A DNA stretch of 64,000 bases from Porphyra umbilicalis (GCA_002049455.2 KV918914.1:111141-175140); one strand, 5' to 3'. Shown: positions 8,576 through 20,960, counted from the stretch's first letter. Program-made: numbers and translations. Notes: a model not told the origin generated them from the sequence alone.

Positions 8576-11500
8576 CGTCTCCGCCGCGGTGGCGGGGGGG
8601 AAGGGTGAACAAAGCGCTCTTCAAGTGGCCGTCGGCTATTTACGCCCGTCTGGCGCCCACATGGGTTTTGGCTCACTGCAGTGTTTCTGGATGGCTGGGC
8701 GTCAAGCATGTGAGCTCTGTTTTTTGCAGACGTGACGCCTTCGTGCACGAGCTCGAAACAGCTCGCCCCGCAGCCCTCGACGGAGGCCCACATGTACAGA
8801 GCTCCCATGAAGGATGTTGTCCACTGCTGCGTTCCGCGGCCGACACACGAACGCCAGCTGTCTCTTCGAATAGTTGGCCGCTTCTATCAGCCGTTGACAG
8901 TCCCACTTGGATTACAGCTCACCCCTTGGGCATGAACAGAACTCTCCGGCGGTTTCGTTGGTTCAAGTGGCAAGTGAGGGCGATGGCGATGCCCGCTGTC
9001 CGACCCTAGCTGCGGGCCGAGTGCAGGCCGGACATCCAGCAGCACAGTTTCCCGCTTAGCCGCCTGCGCTGCAGCTGAGAAGCGTGAGTCGAGAGGCCGC
9101 AAAGAAAAGAAGCTTCGCCGACTGCAGAGGCGCTGTGGTGGGTGGAAGAGTCTCTGGGGCGTGAATGGGAAACGGCATGGGAACGGCGATGGGCGTGTAC
9201 AGCACAGCAAGCATCGGGCCGCTCGTCCCCTTCTTTGCACACATCCTCGGAGCTGGCCGCGGGGATGGCCTCTACTCTGGCTTCTCGATGGTAATCGCAG
9301 TCGTTGTGGGTGCGTCACTGTCGAGCACAACATTGGGCACGTGCGGGGTTAGTGACTGAGTGACAGTTTCGGGCGCGCGTCGAATGCGTGGCCACTTTTT
9401 TCAATTCAAAACCGACTGAGCCAGGGATCGGCCGTCCCTTGTCCGCACTCGACACCCCGCTGCCGGGGTTTTCCCGTAGCACCTTTACGTTTGGCGTGTG
9501 GCGGCAGACCCCTCCAACCCCAAAAGTCTGTTCCCTCCAACACATGGGCGGCACCCACGCTCAAGTAGTGAGTGGGCCACTCGACAGCGTGCTGGCACGG
9601 CCGTGCCAGCAGTTTGCTCTGACTTCAAGCACCGCCGCCACCACAGGCACGGCTCAAAGAGAGCATAGGAATAAAGCTGGTGAACGCCCAAAGCGTCATC
9701 ACGGTCGCCAACGCCCAGAATGCACGGAAGACCACCGACGGGGCACCAGGGCGGCCGGGGTCATGAAGAGAAAGTAATGAATTAGTTTCGTCTACTGGGA
9801 GAAAATACGTTTGTAGCCGGCCTGGTCGTGGAACGGTGTCTTCAGTCGGACAGTAGTGGCCTGCCTGCCACGGGAATCATGCAGTATCATTTTCACGCTG
9901 AGATGGGGGCCATCATATATATTATTAATATCAGGCTTCTTAAGCCTGCCCCTTGATGAGGGGACAGTCAGCGGCAAAACCACATGTCCAAGGCCAAGTC
10001 GCAGAAAGTGCGGGGTCGCTTGCTCTTCTCGCTGCTCACAAGCAGACACAAACCCGAAAGAGTGCAGAAGAAGCCGCACTGGTGCAACTGCCATTGCCAC
10101 TGGAGCGCCGCCAGGTTGTGTATGCCGTCGTCTACGTGCAGTATTGTGTACGTTCTGCAGCCTTGACCCCGTCTTCCTCGTTCGTGGAAGTAGCGCGGCT
10201 CCCAAGCATTCGACTGGTTCTCGGCGAGAGCAGTAGGTCCTACGAGGAAAGAAGTACTCAACATGCGGTGATTGTACTCGCTATGGACCCTTCGTACGGC
10301 GACTGCCCTACTATCATCCCGAATGCGCTGGAATCCACTCCACCGGGGCGCCAACAGAGCTACCTGTCAAGAATTCGAGAGGCGGTGTCGCGACAAGTCG
10401 GGGATTGCGTGCCCGACACCAACGTTTTGACGACACAGGGGACAGACAGATGTGACGTAATACACTCAGACCTAACGCAGAGCGAAACACAACACAAGTG
10501 TGAAGGGGCGCAGCTCATAGATGAATAATGAAAGAGAAGATCCGACACAATGCCAAAGGAAGACGGAAGGTGGTGGGTTGAGAAAAGGTCACGAGAGAAA
10601 AGAGCAACATTCGGACCGGGCGTCAGTGAAAGCGTCTCGACGGTGGCGGCAACCAGTGCACTGCATGACAACCGCACTGGACCGAGGGCACTCAAGGCCG
10701 AACGAAAAAACGAGGAAAGAGCGTATGCGAATGGCGGATGTGCTTGCAGAAAGGTGGGAATGGCGGGGGAGAACCAAGACACCAAGCAGTACCGGCCGAT
10801 GCATGGACACGAGAAGCAAAGTGGGGACGGTCGGAACACACACAAGAGCATGAGAAAGCAACGACTGGGAAGGAAGAAGCAGGATAACGGGGTGATCGTG
10901 TACGAGCGAGGCAAAGAAAACAAAAGAGAACAGCTTTAGTGAAGAGGGTGAGCACAGGTACATTCAAAAGACACGTGCAAGAAGGACTACGCGAGGCGTC
11001 AGTCGAGACGGGAGGAGACCGTCACAAAGCATCGTCACTTAAACACGGGGAGCAAGTGCGGCCAGCGTGTAGCGGTACGCGCGTGTCCGGCGAAAAAGAA
11101 AAGCAGGCGTGCGACACGGGGGGTGCGCATGCACAGCATAACAAAAGGGCGATAGGGACAGGGAGGGTGGGGAGGAAGCGTTCACGAAAGCAATGGTGGC
11201 GGCGCAGAAACGAATGGCGGCTCGGAACGAGACTCGGGGGCGCTAAGAAACAGTGCAGATCAATACATATCGAACAGGAAATGTGCTCGTGCTCATCGTG
11301 GCTCGAGCAACGGTCGTGGCGGCCGTGCAGGGGGTGCCGGCGGTGCCGGCGGCGCCGGGGCGGTCGGCGATGACGGTGGTGATAACGGTTGCGATGGGGA
11401 TCTGGCCACGTCGGTGGTGCGATGGTGGTGCGTTGCCCGCATTATCGTCGGACTAGCCGACCACGACCATGTTCAGGTGTGGATTAGGCGGCGGCGCCCC

Positions 11501-12429
11501 TAATTTTAGGGTGGGGTCCGAAGCGCCCCCGGCGGGGGCGGGCGCGCCCCACTGTGGTGAGGGGTGTGGGGGCCAATGTCCATTTTTGGATGCCCAGGGG
11601 GGGGCGCCAGCCGCCACGGTGCGACGCAGTGCCAGAGAATGTCCGTTTCTGCGGTCCAGGGGGGGGGGGGGCGAATGCCGACGCTGTCCGACGGACAGTC
11701 GATGCACAAAAACGTGGGCCCACTGGCCGCCCTGCAGGCAAAAGGCAACACGCGATGCGCGGTTCCTGCTGCGCAGACAGCACGAATTGGGGCGATGACG
11801 CGAGAGCGTGACATCGGCGTCACAAATCGGAATAGCTCGATGCAGCGACGGCCTTCCATCTGACTTCAACCCTCCTGACCACTCGCTGCTAGACACGAGA
11901 GGCACATACCACAGTGACATTCTGAAATGAGCATTCCAGCCACATTCGAAGTATCGCAAGCAACCAATCTGATGCCGACCGCGGAAACGTTTAATTTCGT
12001 GCAACTGCGCTGCCGGAAAAAACAGTTGCGATCGCTCGCCAGGATCCCAGGAGTTGTCCGACTCGTCCCAATCTGATGCAAGGGGATCGTGGTGCTCATC
12101 ACCTGCGCGAGTCAGAGCTGGTTAGCACGTGCCGGCGCGTGCCAGTCCACATTGCGTTGTGCCCTTTGTCCGCGCCTTGCTTCGACGTTAAAAAGAACCT
12201 CTCGTGTCATGGAGCATGTAGTAATCCAAGGAATCGACAGACTAGCAAATTTTCGCTGGTGATCACGGCTGAGGCTGCAAGAGGCTCCTCGGATGCTCCG
12301 CAGCCGCAGGCCCTCCGCTGTCGAGCTGGGCGCCACGTCGCATCTCACCGGGATTTAGATCGGCGGTATGCACTCCTCTTCGAATAACTAGGCGATCTCC
12401 CGTCCATGCCGTCACGGCGGACGATCGAT
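8576..12429. other. intergenic stretch with no supportable gene
   Basis: Six-frame reading gives only overlapping short ORFs with no domain, no splice pattern and no consistent codon bias. Part of it (about 9.8-11.2 kb) is less GC-rich than its surroundings. A GC-rich patch with G-runs lies around 11460-11700. I see no tRNA, rRNA or terminal repeats here. Confidence 0.4.
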
Positions 12430-12529
12430 CATGATCCTTGTGAGCGCTCGTGTCCACCGTCCCACGTACACATTAAACGAGCGACCGCCTGATGCCGCGA
12501 GGCATCCGAGCACGTCCGGTATCTCCCGC

Positions 12530-15014
12530 CATCAGACCCCGCCACCTGGCGCGGGCACGCGCGCGCCCCGGCGCGCCGCCCGGCTGCGCGAGGCTCGCCC
12601 CCGCCACCCCGCCCACGGCTGCTGGCTGCTGCCACCGACGTGGCCACTGCCACCGCCGCCGCCACCACCACCACCGCCGCGGCCGCTGGCAGCTGCCGCT
12701 TCTCGGCATCCGCCACGGCCGCGGCGCCTGTCGCCCACGGCTGCTGGCGGCTGCCGTCCCCCCCCCCCTCCGCCGCGGTGTGTGCCACCCGTGGCTGCTG
12801 GCGGCTGCCACCGCCCCCGCTGCCGCCACCGCCCCCGCTGCCGCCACCGCCCCCGTTGCCGCCACCGCCCCCGCCGCCCCCGCCGCCCGCTGCGGCGCGT
12901 GCCGCCCGCGGCTGTTGGGGGCTACGCCCGCCGCCGCCGCCGCCGCCGCCGTCACCACCGCCGCGGCGGTTACCACCCGCGCCCCCTGGCGTCTGCCGCT
13001 CCACCGCACCCCCCCCGACGCGGCGGCTGCCGGCCGCGGTTGCTGGCGGCTGCCGCCGCCCCCCTCGCCGTTACCGCCGCCTCGGTGCCTGCCACCCACG
13101 GCTGCTGGTGGCTGCTCTCGCCCTCCCTTCCGCCACCGCCCCCGCTGCCTCCGCTGCCCGCTGCGGCCCCTCCCGCCCGCGGCCGCTGGCGGTTGCCCGC
13201 CACCCCCCCCGGCGATGCCGCGGCTGCCGGCCGTGGTTGCTGGCGGCTGCCCCCCCCCCCCTGCCGTCACCGCCGCCGCGGTGCCTGCCGCCCGCGGCTG
13301 CTGGCGGCTGCCCTCGCGCTCCCTGCCGCCACCGCCCACGCCGCCCCCGCCGCCCGCTGCGGCCCCTCCCGCCCACGGCCGCTGGCGGTTGCCCGCCACC
13401 CCCCCCGCTGACGCAGCGGCTGCCTGCCGTGGTTGCTGGCGGCTGCCCCCCCCCCCCCTTCCACCGCCCACGCTGCCCCCGCCGCCCGCTGCGGCCCCTC
13501 CCGCCCACGGCCGCTGGCGGTTGCCCACCACCCCCCCCGCTGACGCCGCGGCTGCCGGCCGTGGTTCCTGGCGGCTGCCCCCCCCCCCCTGCCGCCGCCA
13601 CCGCCGGGGCTCCTGCCGCCCGCGGCTGATGGCGGCTGCCACCGCCCCGGATGCCGCCACCGCCCCCGCTGCCGCCACCGCCCTCCCTGCCGCCACCGCC
13701 CACGCCGCCCCCGCCGCCCGCTGCGGCCCCTCCCGCCCACGGCCGCTGGCGGTTGCCCGCCACCCCCCCCCGCTGACGCAGCGGCTGCCTGCCGTGGTTG
13801 CTGGCGGCTGCCCCCCCCCCCTGCCTTCGGCACCGCCGGGGTGCCTGCCGCCCGCGGCTGCTGGCGGCTGCCCTAGCTGTCCCTGCCCGCCCCCCCCGCC
13901 CCCGCGGCGCGCTGCGGCCCCTCCCGCCCGTGGCTGCTGGCGGATGCCCGCCGCCCCCCCCCCGCGCCGCTGCGCCTGACGGCCGCGCCCGCTCGCGGCT
14001 GCTTGCTGCAGTCCCCCCTCGCTGCAGCGCCTTTCGACGCCGCCGCCGCCGCCGCGACGGCTGCCGCCCGCAACTGCTGCCGGCTGTCCCCGCCCCCTCT
14101 CCCGCCACCGCCCCCGCCGCCTCCGCGGCCCGCTGCGGCGCGTGCCGTCCGCGGCTGCTGGAACGGCCCCCGCCGCCGTCGCCCTCCCCGCCGCCGCCAC
14201 CGGGGCGGCTACCCCTTGCGTCGTCTGGCAGCTGCCCCCCGACCGGGCGGCCTCCCCCGCCGCGGCGCATGCCGCCCGCGGCCGCTGGCGGCTGCCTGCC
14301 GCCCCCACCCCGCGCTGCAGCGTCCGCCGCCGCCGCCGCCACCGCCCGGGCGGCCGCCGCCCGCAGCTGCTGGCGTCTTCCCCCGCCCCCCTACCGCCAC
14401 CGCCCCCGCCGCTTCCGCCACCCCTGCCGCCCCCGCCGCCCGCTGCGGCGCCCCCCGCCGGCGGCCGTTGGCAGTTGCCCGCCACCCCCCCCCCCGCCTC
14501 TGTGCCTGCCGGCCGCGGCTGCTGGCGGCTGCCCCCGCCCCCCCCGTCGGCGTCGCCCCCGCCGCCGTCGCCGTAGTCGCGGTGGATGCGGCGCGCGACC
14601 GCTGGCGGCTGCTCGCCGCCACCCCCACCGGCCGCGGCCCCTGTTGCCCGCTGCCGCTGGCTACTGCTCGCCCCCCCCCCCTCCCGCCGCGGCGCCTGCC
14701 ACCCGATTGCTGGCGCTTGCCCCCGCCTTCGCTGCCGCCACCGCCCCTGCCGCCCCCGCCGCCCGCTGCGGCGCGTGCCGTCCGCGGCTACTGGGGGTGA
14801 CCCCCGCCGCCGCCGCTCGCCCCGCCGCCACCGCCGCCGCCGCCGGGGCGGCTGCCCTTCGCGGCCTCTGGCAGCTGCACCCCGACCGCCCCGCCTCCCC
14901 CGCCGCGGCGCCTGCTGCCCTGGGCCGCTGACGGCTGCCCCCACCCCCGCCACCGGCGGCGCTGTCGGCCCTTCCGCGGCCGCGACGCTCGCTGCCTGCG
15001 ACTGCTACCAGTTG

Positions 15015-15070
<56 letters not shown>

Positions 15071-15300
15071 GCCGCTGCCGCCGCCGCCGCCGTGCCCCCC
15101 GCCCCCCGCCGCGGCGGCTGCCGCACGCTGTCGCTGGCGGCCGCCCCCGACCGCGTCGCCGCCACCGCTCCCCCCGTCGCCGCGGCAGCTGCCGAGGACG
15201 GCTGGGGGCTGCCTTCTTCCCGCCGCGGCGACTACCACCGGCGCCTGTGGGCGGCGCCCCCCCCCCTTCCCGCGGTGGTCGGCGGCCGAGGCTACTGGAG
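12530..15300. repeat. GC-rich satellite-like block, stop-poor on both strands
   Basis: About 2.8 kb made of recurring modules around GGCTGCTGGCGGCTGCC, CCGCCCGCTGCGGC and C-runs of 7-10, repeated with spacings of roughly 130-240 bp. Because the modules lack T/A-rich triplets, several frames stay open for hundreds of codons on both strands: an 826-codon frame on the minus strand, and Pro/Arg/Leu-rich frames on the plus strand. These predicted proteins consist only of the repeat and have no recognisable domain, so I treat the block as a repeat array. It ends in a CCG/GCC triplet run around 15010-15090. Confidence 0.75.
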
Positions 15301-15365
15301 GCGGCTTCCCCGACCACCGCAGCGCTCTCGCGTTGGCCACAATGTGACCTGCATGTCTTCACCAC

Positions 15366-15996
15366 CGCCGCCTCCTCTCAGCTTTTTGCCTTAAAACAAC
15401 GGTTCTTTGTGGAATAAAACGTCCTGGATGCGTTCTCGTGGGTACTTCACGTCGGGACCGACCCTCCCCGACACAGCGACTTGCGAATGTGGACTGTTAT
15501 TCCACCGTAGCCGGGCATACGGTTGTGCAACGCCCAAGACGTGTTCACGGACGGCGCTCATCAGAACTGAGCATCGCAACACAGGTTATCTGGGAGGTCG
15601 GGCGCAGTTTGACCACCCCTTCAACACATGCCGTCCTGGGTACTTCAAGGAGGAGAACAAATCTGATCCCGACATTGTTCTATCGACGCCGCAATCTCAA
15701 TCGGCTGGCACTTGTTCAATTCGACGTCCGCCTATTATTTATACAGTAATAGCCTCAATGTCCAGAGATTGCGAACGTTTTCTTCGATGCAGCCACCGTT
15801 ATGGGGCGTGTTGCACAACCCTAGCCGAGCAGCTTGGGCTGACCGATTTGAGGCGCTTGCGACTCCGACCATATCGACACTTCGTTGCCTTTGCGGTCGC
15901 TGGCGTAGACATGCAACCATCTGACCAGACGCGCTCCCAGAGCGCCAGTGCCCGGCAACGAGCGCAAGGAAATAGAAAGCAAGGCAAGCCAACCCT
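15366..15996. other. short spacer without a gene
   Basis: Between the GC satellite and the KDZ-like transposase there is moderately GC sequence with no supportable ORF. It contains an AATAAA-like motif (GGAATAAAACG near 15410), which could be a polyadenylation signal, but there is no gene to attach it to. Confidence 0.3.
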
Positions 15997-17712
15997 TTAT
16001 GAGCATGGGCACGAGGGGCGTAGGCATCGGGTGTCACGATAGGAGAAGTAAAACGAGTTGAAACGAGCGGACTCGTTCTCGGCCTTCGCGTGCGGGTGCT
16101 GGAGCTTGTAGGCGACCGCCAAATTCATAAAAGCGAGCTGTACAATGCGGTGCGCCATGAACGACGCCGGGGACATGTACGCCAAGTGCCCCCGGAACTT
16201 GACGGACACAGAATGTTGCACCTCCGCCGCCTGTGTCGACACCCCGTTCGTCACCGACAGCGACTCGTCCGGGAAATATAAACACGAGCAGGTGTGGCCC
16301 TTGGCATGGACCCGGTCGAGGCAAAACCGAACGCCGTAGTGGGAGATGATGGACCGCACGCGCTGCATTGCATTGCGGTCCATCTTGCAGGCCACGTCGT
16401 AAAACACGACCTTAGGCAACTTGGGGAAGCGCTCCAAGATCACCGACAAGGCGTCGGCGACGCTCTCGGCCTCAAACATGACCCGGAAGCCCATCGTGAC
16501 GACGTGGGGGCAGACGACGTTGAACACCCCGGCCGTCAAATCCGTGTGCTTAGGAAACGACTTCGCGCAGCGGTCACCCGCGTCCTCCAGCGCTGCCTGC
16601 GCCCCCTTGTTGCGCCTTGAGCGCGCCGACGCCGCCTGCCGCTTTCTCCCCTTGGCTCAGGGAGTAAAAATGGCCGGCCGCACACGCCTCAAAAAGCCAA
16701 AAAACTCAAAGGACGTGAAGGGGGAGTCGATGTTCTTGCCCGCAAGCATCGGATCTGTCGCGGCATACGTCTCAAACTTCTCGACCGAGGTCTCTTTCCA
16801 CAATTTGCAGTAGTCTCTGGTTCTCGATTGCCCGTTGTCCGCTGCCCGGTCGGCCGCCGCGACGAAGGCGGCATCTGCCACGGCGTCAACCTCGACTGTA
16901 AACTGTAGGAGAACGCCGACGGCTTTGCGCATGGACGAGTTCGTCTTGAGCATGCCGCCCACGCGGCCGAAGAAATTGGCCACAAAACCGACGGCATTGG
17001 CCGCCTCGGCGTGCTGGATCCACGACGCATCACAGTCGGTTTGCAACTCTAACGCCAGAGCGCGTATGGGGGCGAGAGGGTGACCTTGAAAAAGGTTGAC
17101 GACGGGATCCCCCAACAGGGCAAGCACAAACGGCCTTACAGCTGCCCAATGCGTGGAGCTTGCTTCATAAACGGAGAGGTCGGGGCTGCAGGTGCCGGTA
17201 CGGGAGTGCCAGGGGACGACGGGCGGTCCCGCCGCGCGGCTCTTGCGCCCTCGAGGCGTCGGCACTGCATGCCCGTCCGGGACCAGGTGGTCATCCCGCG
17301 ACGAAAAAGCGCTCGCACAGTGACCGCACATTGAGCACTCGCACAATGAGCACACGCACAATGACGGCGCAAAGAGCGCGCGATCAGTGACCGCGCAAAG
17401 TGCAACCGCATCATGTCGACGGCGCCCGATCTGGCTGCGGCTGGGTAGGGTGGCCGGTGTTTCGGTTCCATGGGTCGATCGATGAAGGTGGTCAATGGTC
17501 ATGGCGGGGAACAGATCGTCACGGCGTGAGATTGGCGTCGGAACAAGTACTGCAAGTACGCGAATCAGACGAAACCCCCCCCCCCTAGAACCCCCCAGCG
17601 AGCCCCCCCCGATTCGGGCGGCCGCCGCATCCCCCCCCACGTGGCGCGCCCGGAACCCCCCCCACCCTTCCCCCCCCCACGAGCGAAATATCACTAGTCC
17701 ATCGAGAATCAC
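15997..17712 (-). pseudogene. KDZ-like transposase remnant with one in-frame TGA
   Basis: Two minus-strand frames, 17712-16660 and 16656-15997, are in the same phase and separated only by a TGA at 16657-16659. The downstream part has the layout of Kyakuja-Dileera-Zisupton (KDZ) transposases: PHVVTMGFRVMFEAES, then VVFYDVACKMDRNAM, then FCLDRVHAKGHTCSC, where the H and C spacing is characteristic. The upstream part (LWKETSVEKFETYA) reads as ordinary protein from about 17200 down. The first part, in a poly-C-rich stretch at 17570-17680, probably is not coding. Terminal repeats were not found. Assignment is from motif order, so moderate. Confidence 0.5.
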
Positions 17713-18070
17713 AATTACTGCCTCTCATGGAGGCAGCATCCTTCTTGATTTGTGGCTGTGAAGGGCGTTGCGTGTCTCACTGGCCCCCTTTCGGAATGAG
17801 TCAACGGCAGTTTTTGTGACCCGTGGCATTTGCGAGTTCATGATTCGATAATCCTGTCACAATGTTCACAATATTCATGTCAGAGTGTTCTTCATGAGCG
17901 TGCGAGGTTTTTGGAAGATCGGCTGTACAGTCTTTCACCAATGCTGTCCACCCTCTATGGCGATCGTACGACCAGAAAGTAGCCCACATTTTTCGTGCAG
18001 AAGACGATTATCGGGAGCCACGATCGCCGTTGATTGTACCGTAGAGGCCGGTCGACCGCGTTCGTTGCTA

Positions 18071-19661
18071 TTGCAGACCGCCCAATTTTGGCCGATCCGA
18101 ACAGGAACACAAGCACAAGGGGGACGAGAACAAGAGTGCGAAGTACGGACTGACAGCCTTTAAGGGCCAAATCACAGTACATCTCAGGCTCCATTTTTGG
18201 AAACATCTGAGTGAGAATAGAGCTGTCAGAGAATTGATGAACGGGGGGCTGCCCTGGCTCCCCTTCTACGGGTGATTTGGTCCGAACATGACTCGAAAAG
18301 ATCTGAAGGTCGCAGAAGGTGCACCGCACTATTGTCGCAGTGCACGTCTCTCAGGCCATTCTGCCTGGATCTGGCCTGTCTTGCAGAACTTCGGGGCCCC
18401 GGAGCCCGCATCTGATGCGGATCCGAGGCGGAACGCCCGAGAAACGACGAGAAACGACGAGAAACGAAGGGAAACGACGGGACTGCGAGGGGGCCCGAAT
18501 GACCTGGGTCGGGCCGCAGCACACGCCGACTGTCGGAAGGGGACCCTCTTTACAGCTCCACACCTGCTGATTGGCTGGGACGTAAGATCCTTGCACATTT
18601 AATTCGGTCGCTGATTGGCTGTCCGTTGCTGCTCGCGCGTTGTCGTCTTCGTCTTCGCCGCGCTGCTGTCCCCCCCCCCAAGTGGCGCAACAGTTGGGAT
18701 CATTGCTCACGCCCCGGCAAAAGAGGGGGAAAGACTACCCACGTAGCGGGAGAGTGACCAAAGAGGGAAGAAAAAGACGGCGCGTCTGCCTGTGTTGTTT
18801 TTGTGTGCGATCCAGTGCATGCGCAGATTTGACTCTTCACGCCCTCCCACCCCCACCGCCGCTGTCCACGCCGCTCGCCAGAACCCCCCACTGAGCGTGA
18901 ACCAGAATGCCCCATGTTTCCCAGACGCGCCTACATGGACGGCGGACACAAACAAGGGAGGGGGGGGGGCACATGGACGACTCAAGCAGAGAGTACAGGC
19001 TGATGACACACCATGTTCACCACCGATGTCGCGCGCTACAGGGAAGGGGCCAAAATTTACAACAAAAGCACACAGAGACAAGCAAAGCAGCACAGCATCA
19101 ACGATCGCGCCTGCCGCCATGCAATGAGCACCCGTGCGCCCCCCCCCCCCTCCCCGCCCCCCCCCGAAAAGAGAAGCGGACCCCCTGGAGTGTGCGCGAA
19201 CGACGCATACCTCCGTGAGACACCCTGTCCCAGCAAAAGGGCGACAGCTGCCCGCGATCGGCGGAGCGACGGGGGCGCCGGCGATAGTGACGGGCGGGGG
19301 CAAGCGGGGGGGGGGGTGGGGGGGTGCGCGCGAACGACGCATACCTCCGTGAGACACCCTGTCCCAGCAAAAGGGCGGCAGCTGCCCGCGATCGGCGGAG
19401 CGACGGGGGCGCCGGCGATAGTGACGGGCGGGGGCAAGCGGGGGGGGGGGTGGGGGGGTGCGGCGCAGCTGTCGGCACGACGGCGGCCGGGTCCCCGACC
19501 GCCGGCTCTTGTTGGCTCCAGATTCAATTTAATTTACTCGCCGACTTGCTGTGAAACATGCCTGGATAAATGCGATATAAGTGCGGAGTTATCAAAAATG
19601 TTTGAAAACACATGAGTGCTTGTGATCTTGTTCGGATCGGCCAAAATTGGGCGGTCTGCAA
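18071..19661. mobile_element. TIR element, family B, long copy (TA target duplication)
   Basis: About 45-bp inverted repeats bound this span. The left end (18071) starts TTGCAGACCGCCCAATTTTG and the right end (19661) is its reverse complement, continuing through CGGATCGGCC and TGCTTGTG. Both ends abut TA (18069-18070 and 19662-19663). The termini resemble those of the 400-bp element at 32381-32780 (TTGC-G-----GCCCAAT). No transposase is evident inside. The interior holds a GAAACGACGA minisatellite (about 18440-18480) and a 131-bp tandem duplication. Two insertions flanking unrelated DNA cannot be excluded. Confidence 0.6.
19198..19459. repeat. 131-bp tandem duplication
   Basis: Two near-identical head-to-tail copies (about 19198-19328 and 19329-19459), each running from GAACGACGCATACCTCCGTG to a G-run of the form G10TG7. 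They differ at only a few bases, for example GGGCGACAG versus GGGCGGCAG, so the duplication is recent. Confidence 0.85.
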
Positions 19662-20155
19662 TATCCCCCCCTGGACAAGAACGGAAGCGACAAGAATGGA
19701 GAAAGACTGTAGAGCTGAGTCATCTTGTTGGACACAGCCTCCGCGGCAACGTCGATTCTCTGGCAAGGCGGCCTCCGACAAGGCGGAGCCCTTTGCAGCC
19801 GGTGCCGAGTGCACCGCTGGACATCGAGAGGTGCCTGCAGACATGATCTGTGCATATGACCACGTCGCCAAGTACCTAAATCGTTCTGAGGCACTTGGCC
19901 CCAATATGAATTCAAGCCTAGCCTCTCCCCCAAAACCCCCCCCACCACCCCCCCCATGCACTCCACGTGGCGCGCTCACAGGCCGCCCCGCCCCCCCCCT
20001 CGCCGGAAACAGAATTTTGCTTCGTTGTTGACATTCTCAGATACTACCTCCACCGCTCACAGATGTTTCGGGGCCGAAGCGCGGCCGGCGATCCCTGCCG
20101 AGCCGCTTGTTATTTATGCGCGCTTCCAGTCGCGACGCCATAAGCCGAGACGAAG

Positions 20156-20960
20156 TCAATTGTTGGCGGTCTCGCTACACTCCGAAATCGGGGCCGGCGT
20201 CGGCTCCGTCGGCATCCAAGTGCACGTGGCCACGTCGCACGTGCTGTCGGCCGTGGTGGTCGGGCCGAAGCACTCGATCGTGCAGGTCTCGCGGCTCTTC
20301 TTGGGAAGGACCTCCATGTGGTCTTTGCTATTGTTGTTGCCGCTGCGGAGGGGGGGGGGGGGGAGTGGGGAGGGGGGCGGGGGCGTGTAGGAAACAGAGG
20401 GGGCCGGTTGGTGGGGAGGGTGGGTCGGAAGAGTTGCAGATCAAGAAAAAGAAATAGGGAGCCGCGATCGGGCCATGCGGGCGCGGCCGCCAGCGCACCA
20501 GCGGGGAAGCACTAGCCCGCGCGTCGCGTGGCTCACGTAGTGAGTAGAGCCACCCTGGTGGCCAAACTATCTCGCCATGATGGCGACACGAGGGGAGCGG
20601 GGGACCAGCTCACCCCCTGACGGGCGGGAAGCGCGAACGGCGCCCCCTTCCCCCACCCACCCACCCACCCACCCACTTGCGGCAGCCCTCACGCGCCCCC
20701 CCCTCCCCCCCCACCCATCCCGCCACGGCAACTTACCAGTCCAGCTTGCACCGGGGCTTCAAGAAGAATTTCGGGTCGTGACACCTGCCCGCGTCCGCCC
20801 CCGGCGAGTCGGGGCACGTGTAGACGACGACGCCGTTGCGCTTCATGCGGCACTTTGCGCCATCGACGCTACCACTCGCCGCCACCGCGGGGGACGCCAG
20901 CCCCACCAGGAGGATGGCGGCGGTGAGAGCGACGACCAGGGCGGCGCACCCCGTCTTCAT
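20156..20960 (-). CDS. small secreted cysteine-rich protein, two exons
   Basis: Exon 1 is 20960-20737 and exon 2 is 20342-20156, on the minus strand. Exon 1 starts with ATG at 20960 and encodes a signal peptide (MKTG, then a hydrophobic run ALVVALTAAILLVGLA, likely cleavage after AVAA). It ends exactly at a consensus donor, GTAAGT (20736-20731). The 394-nt intron ends in a long C-tract and GCAG (20343). Joining 2 nt from exon 1 with exon 2 makes a Cys codon and keeps the frame to TGA at 20158-20156, giving 136 aa. The mature part has 10 cysteines, consistent with disulphide bonds. I do not recognise the family. Neither exon alone would look like a gene, but the frame, donor, C-tract acceptor and cysteine pattern agree. 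Confidence 0.72.
20343..20736 (-). other. intron with poly-C acceptor tract
   Basis: GTAAGT donor at 20736-20731 and CAG acceptor at 20345-20343, preceded by a pyrimidine tract that is almost pure C (20346-20390). The intron interrupts the second cysteine-rich half of the secreted protein in phase 2. Confidence 0.7.

Noticed and set aside
10360-10967. Leu/Ser/Cys-rich minus-strand ORFs suggesting a membrane protein
   Set aside because: Composition reflects a purine-rich plus strand; no start context, domain or consistent frame.
12473-14953. 826-codon minus-strand ORF and equally long plus-strand ORFs
   Set aside because: They are translations of a GC-rich repeat array with no domain and no asymmetry between strands. 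Treated as a satellite.
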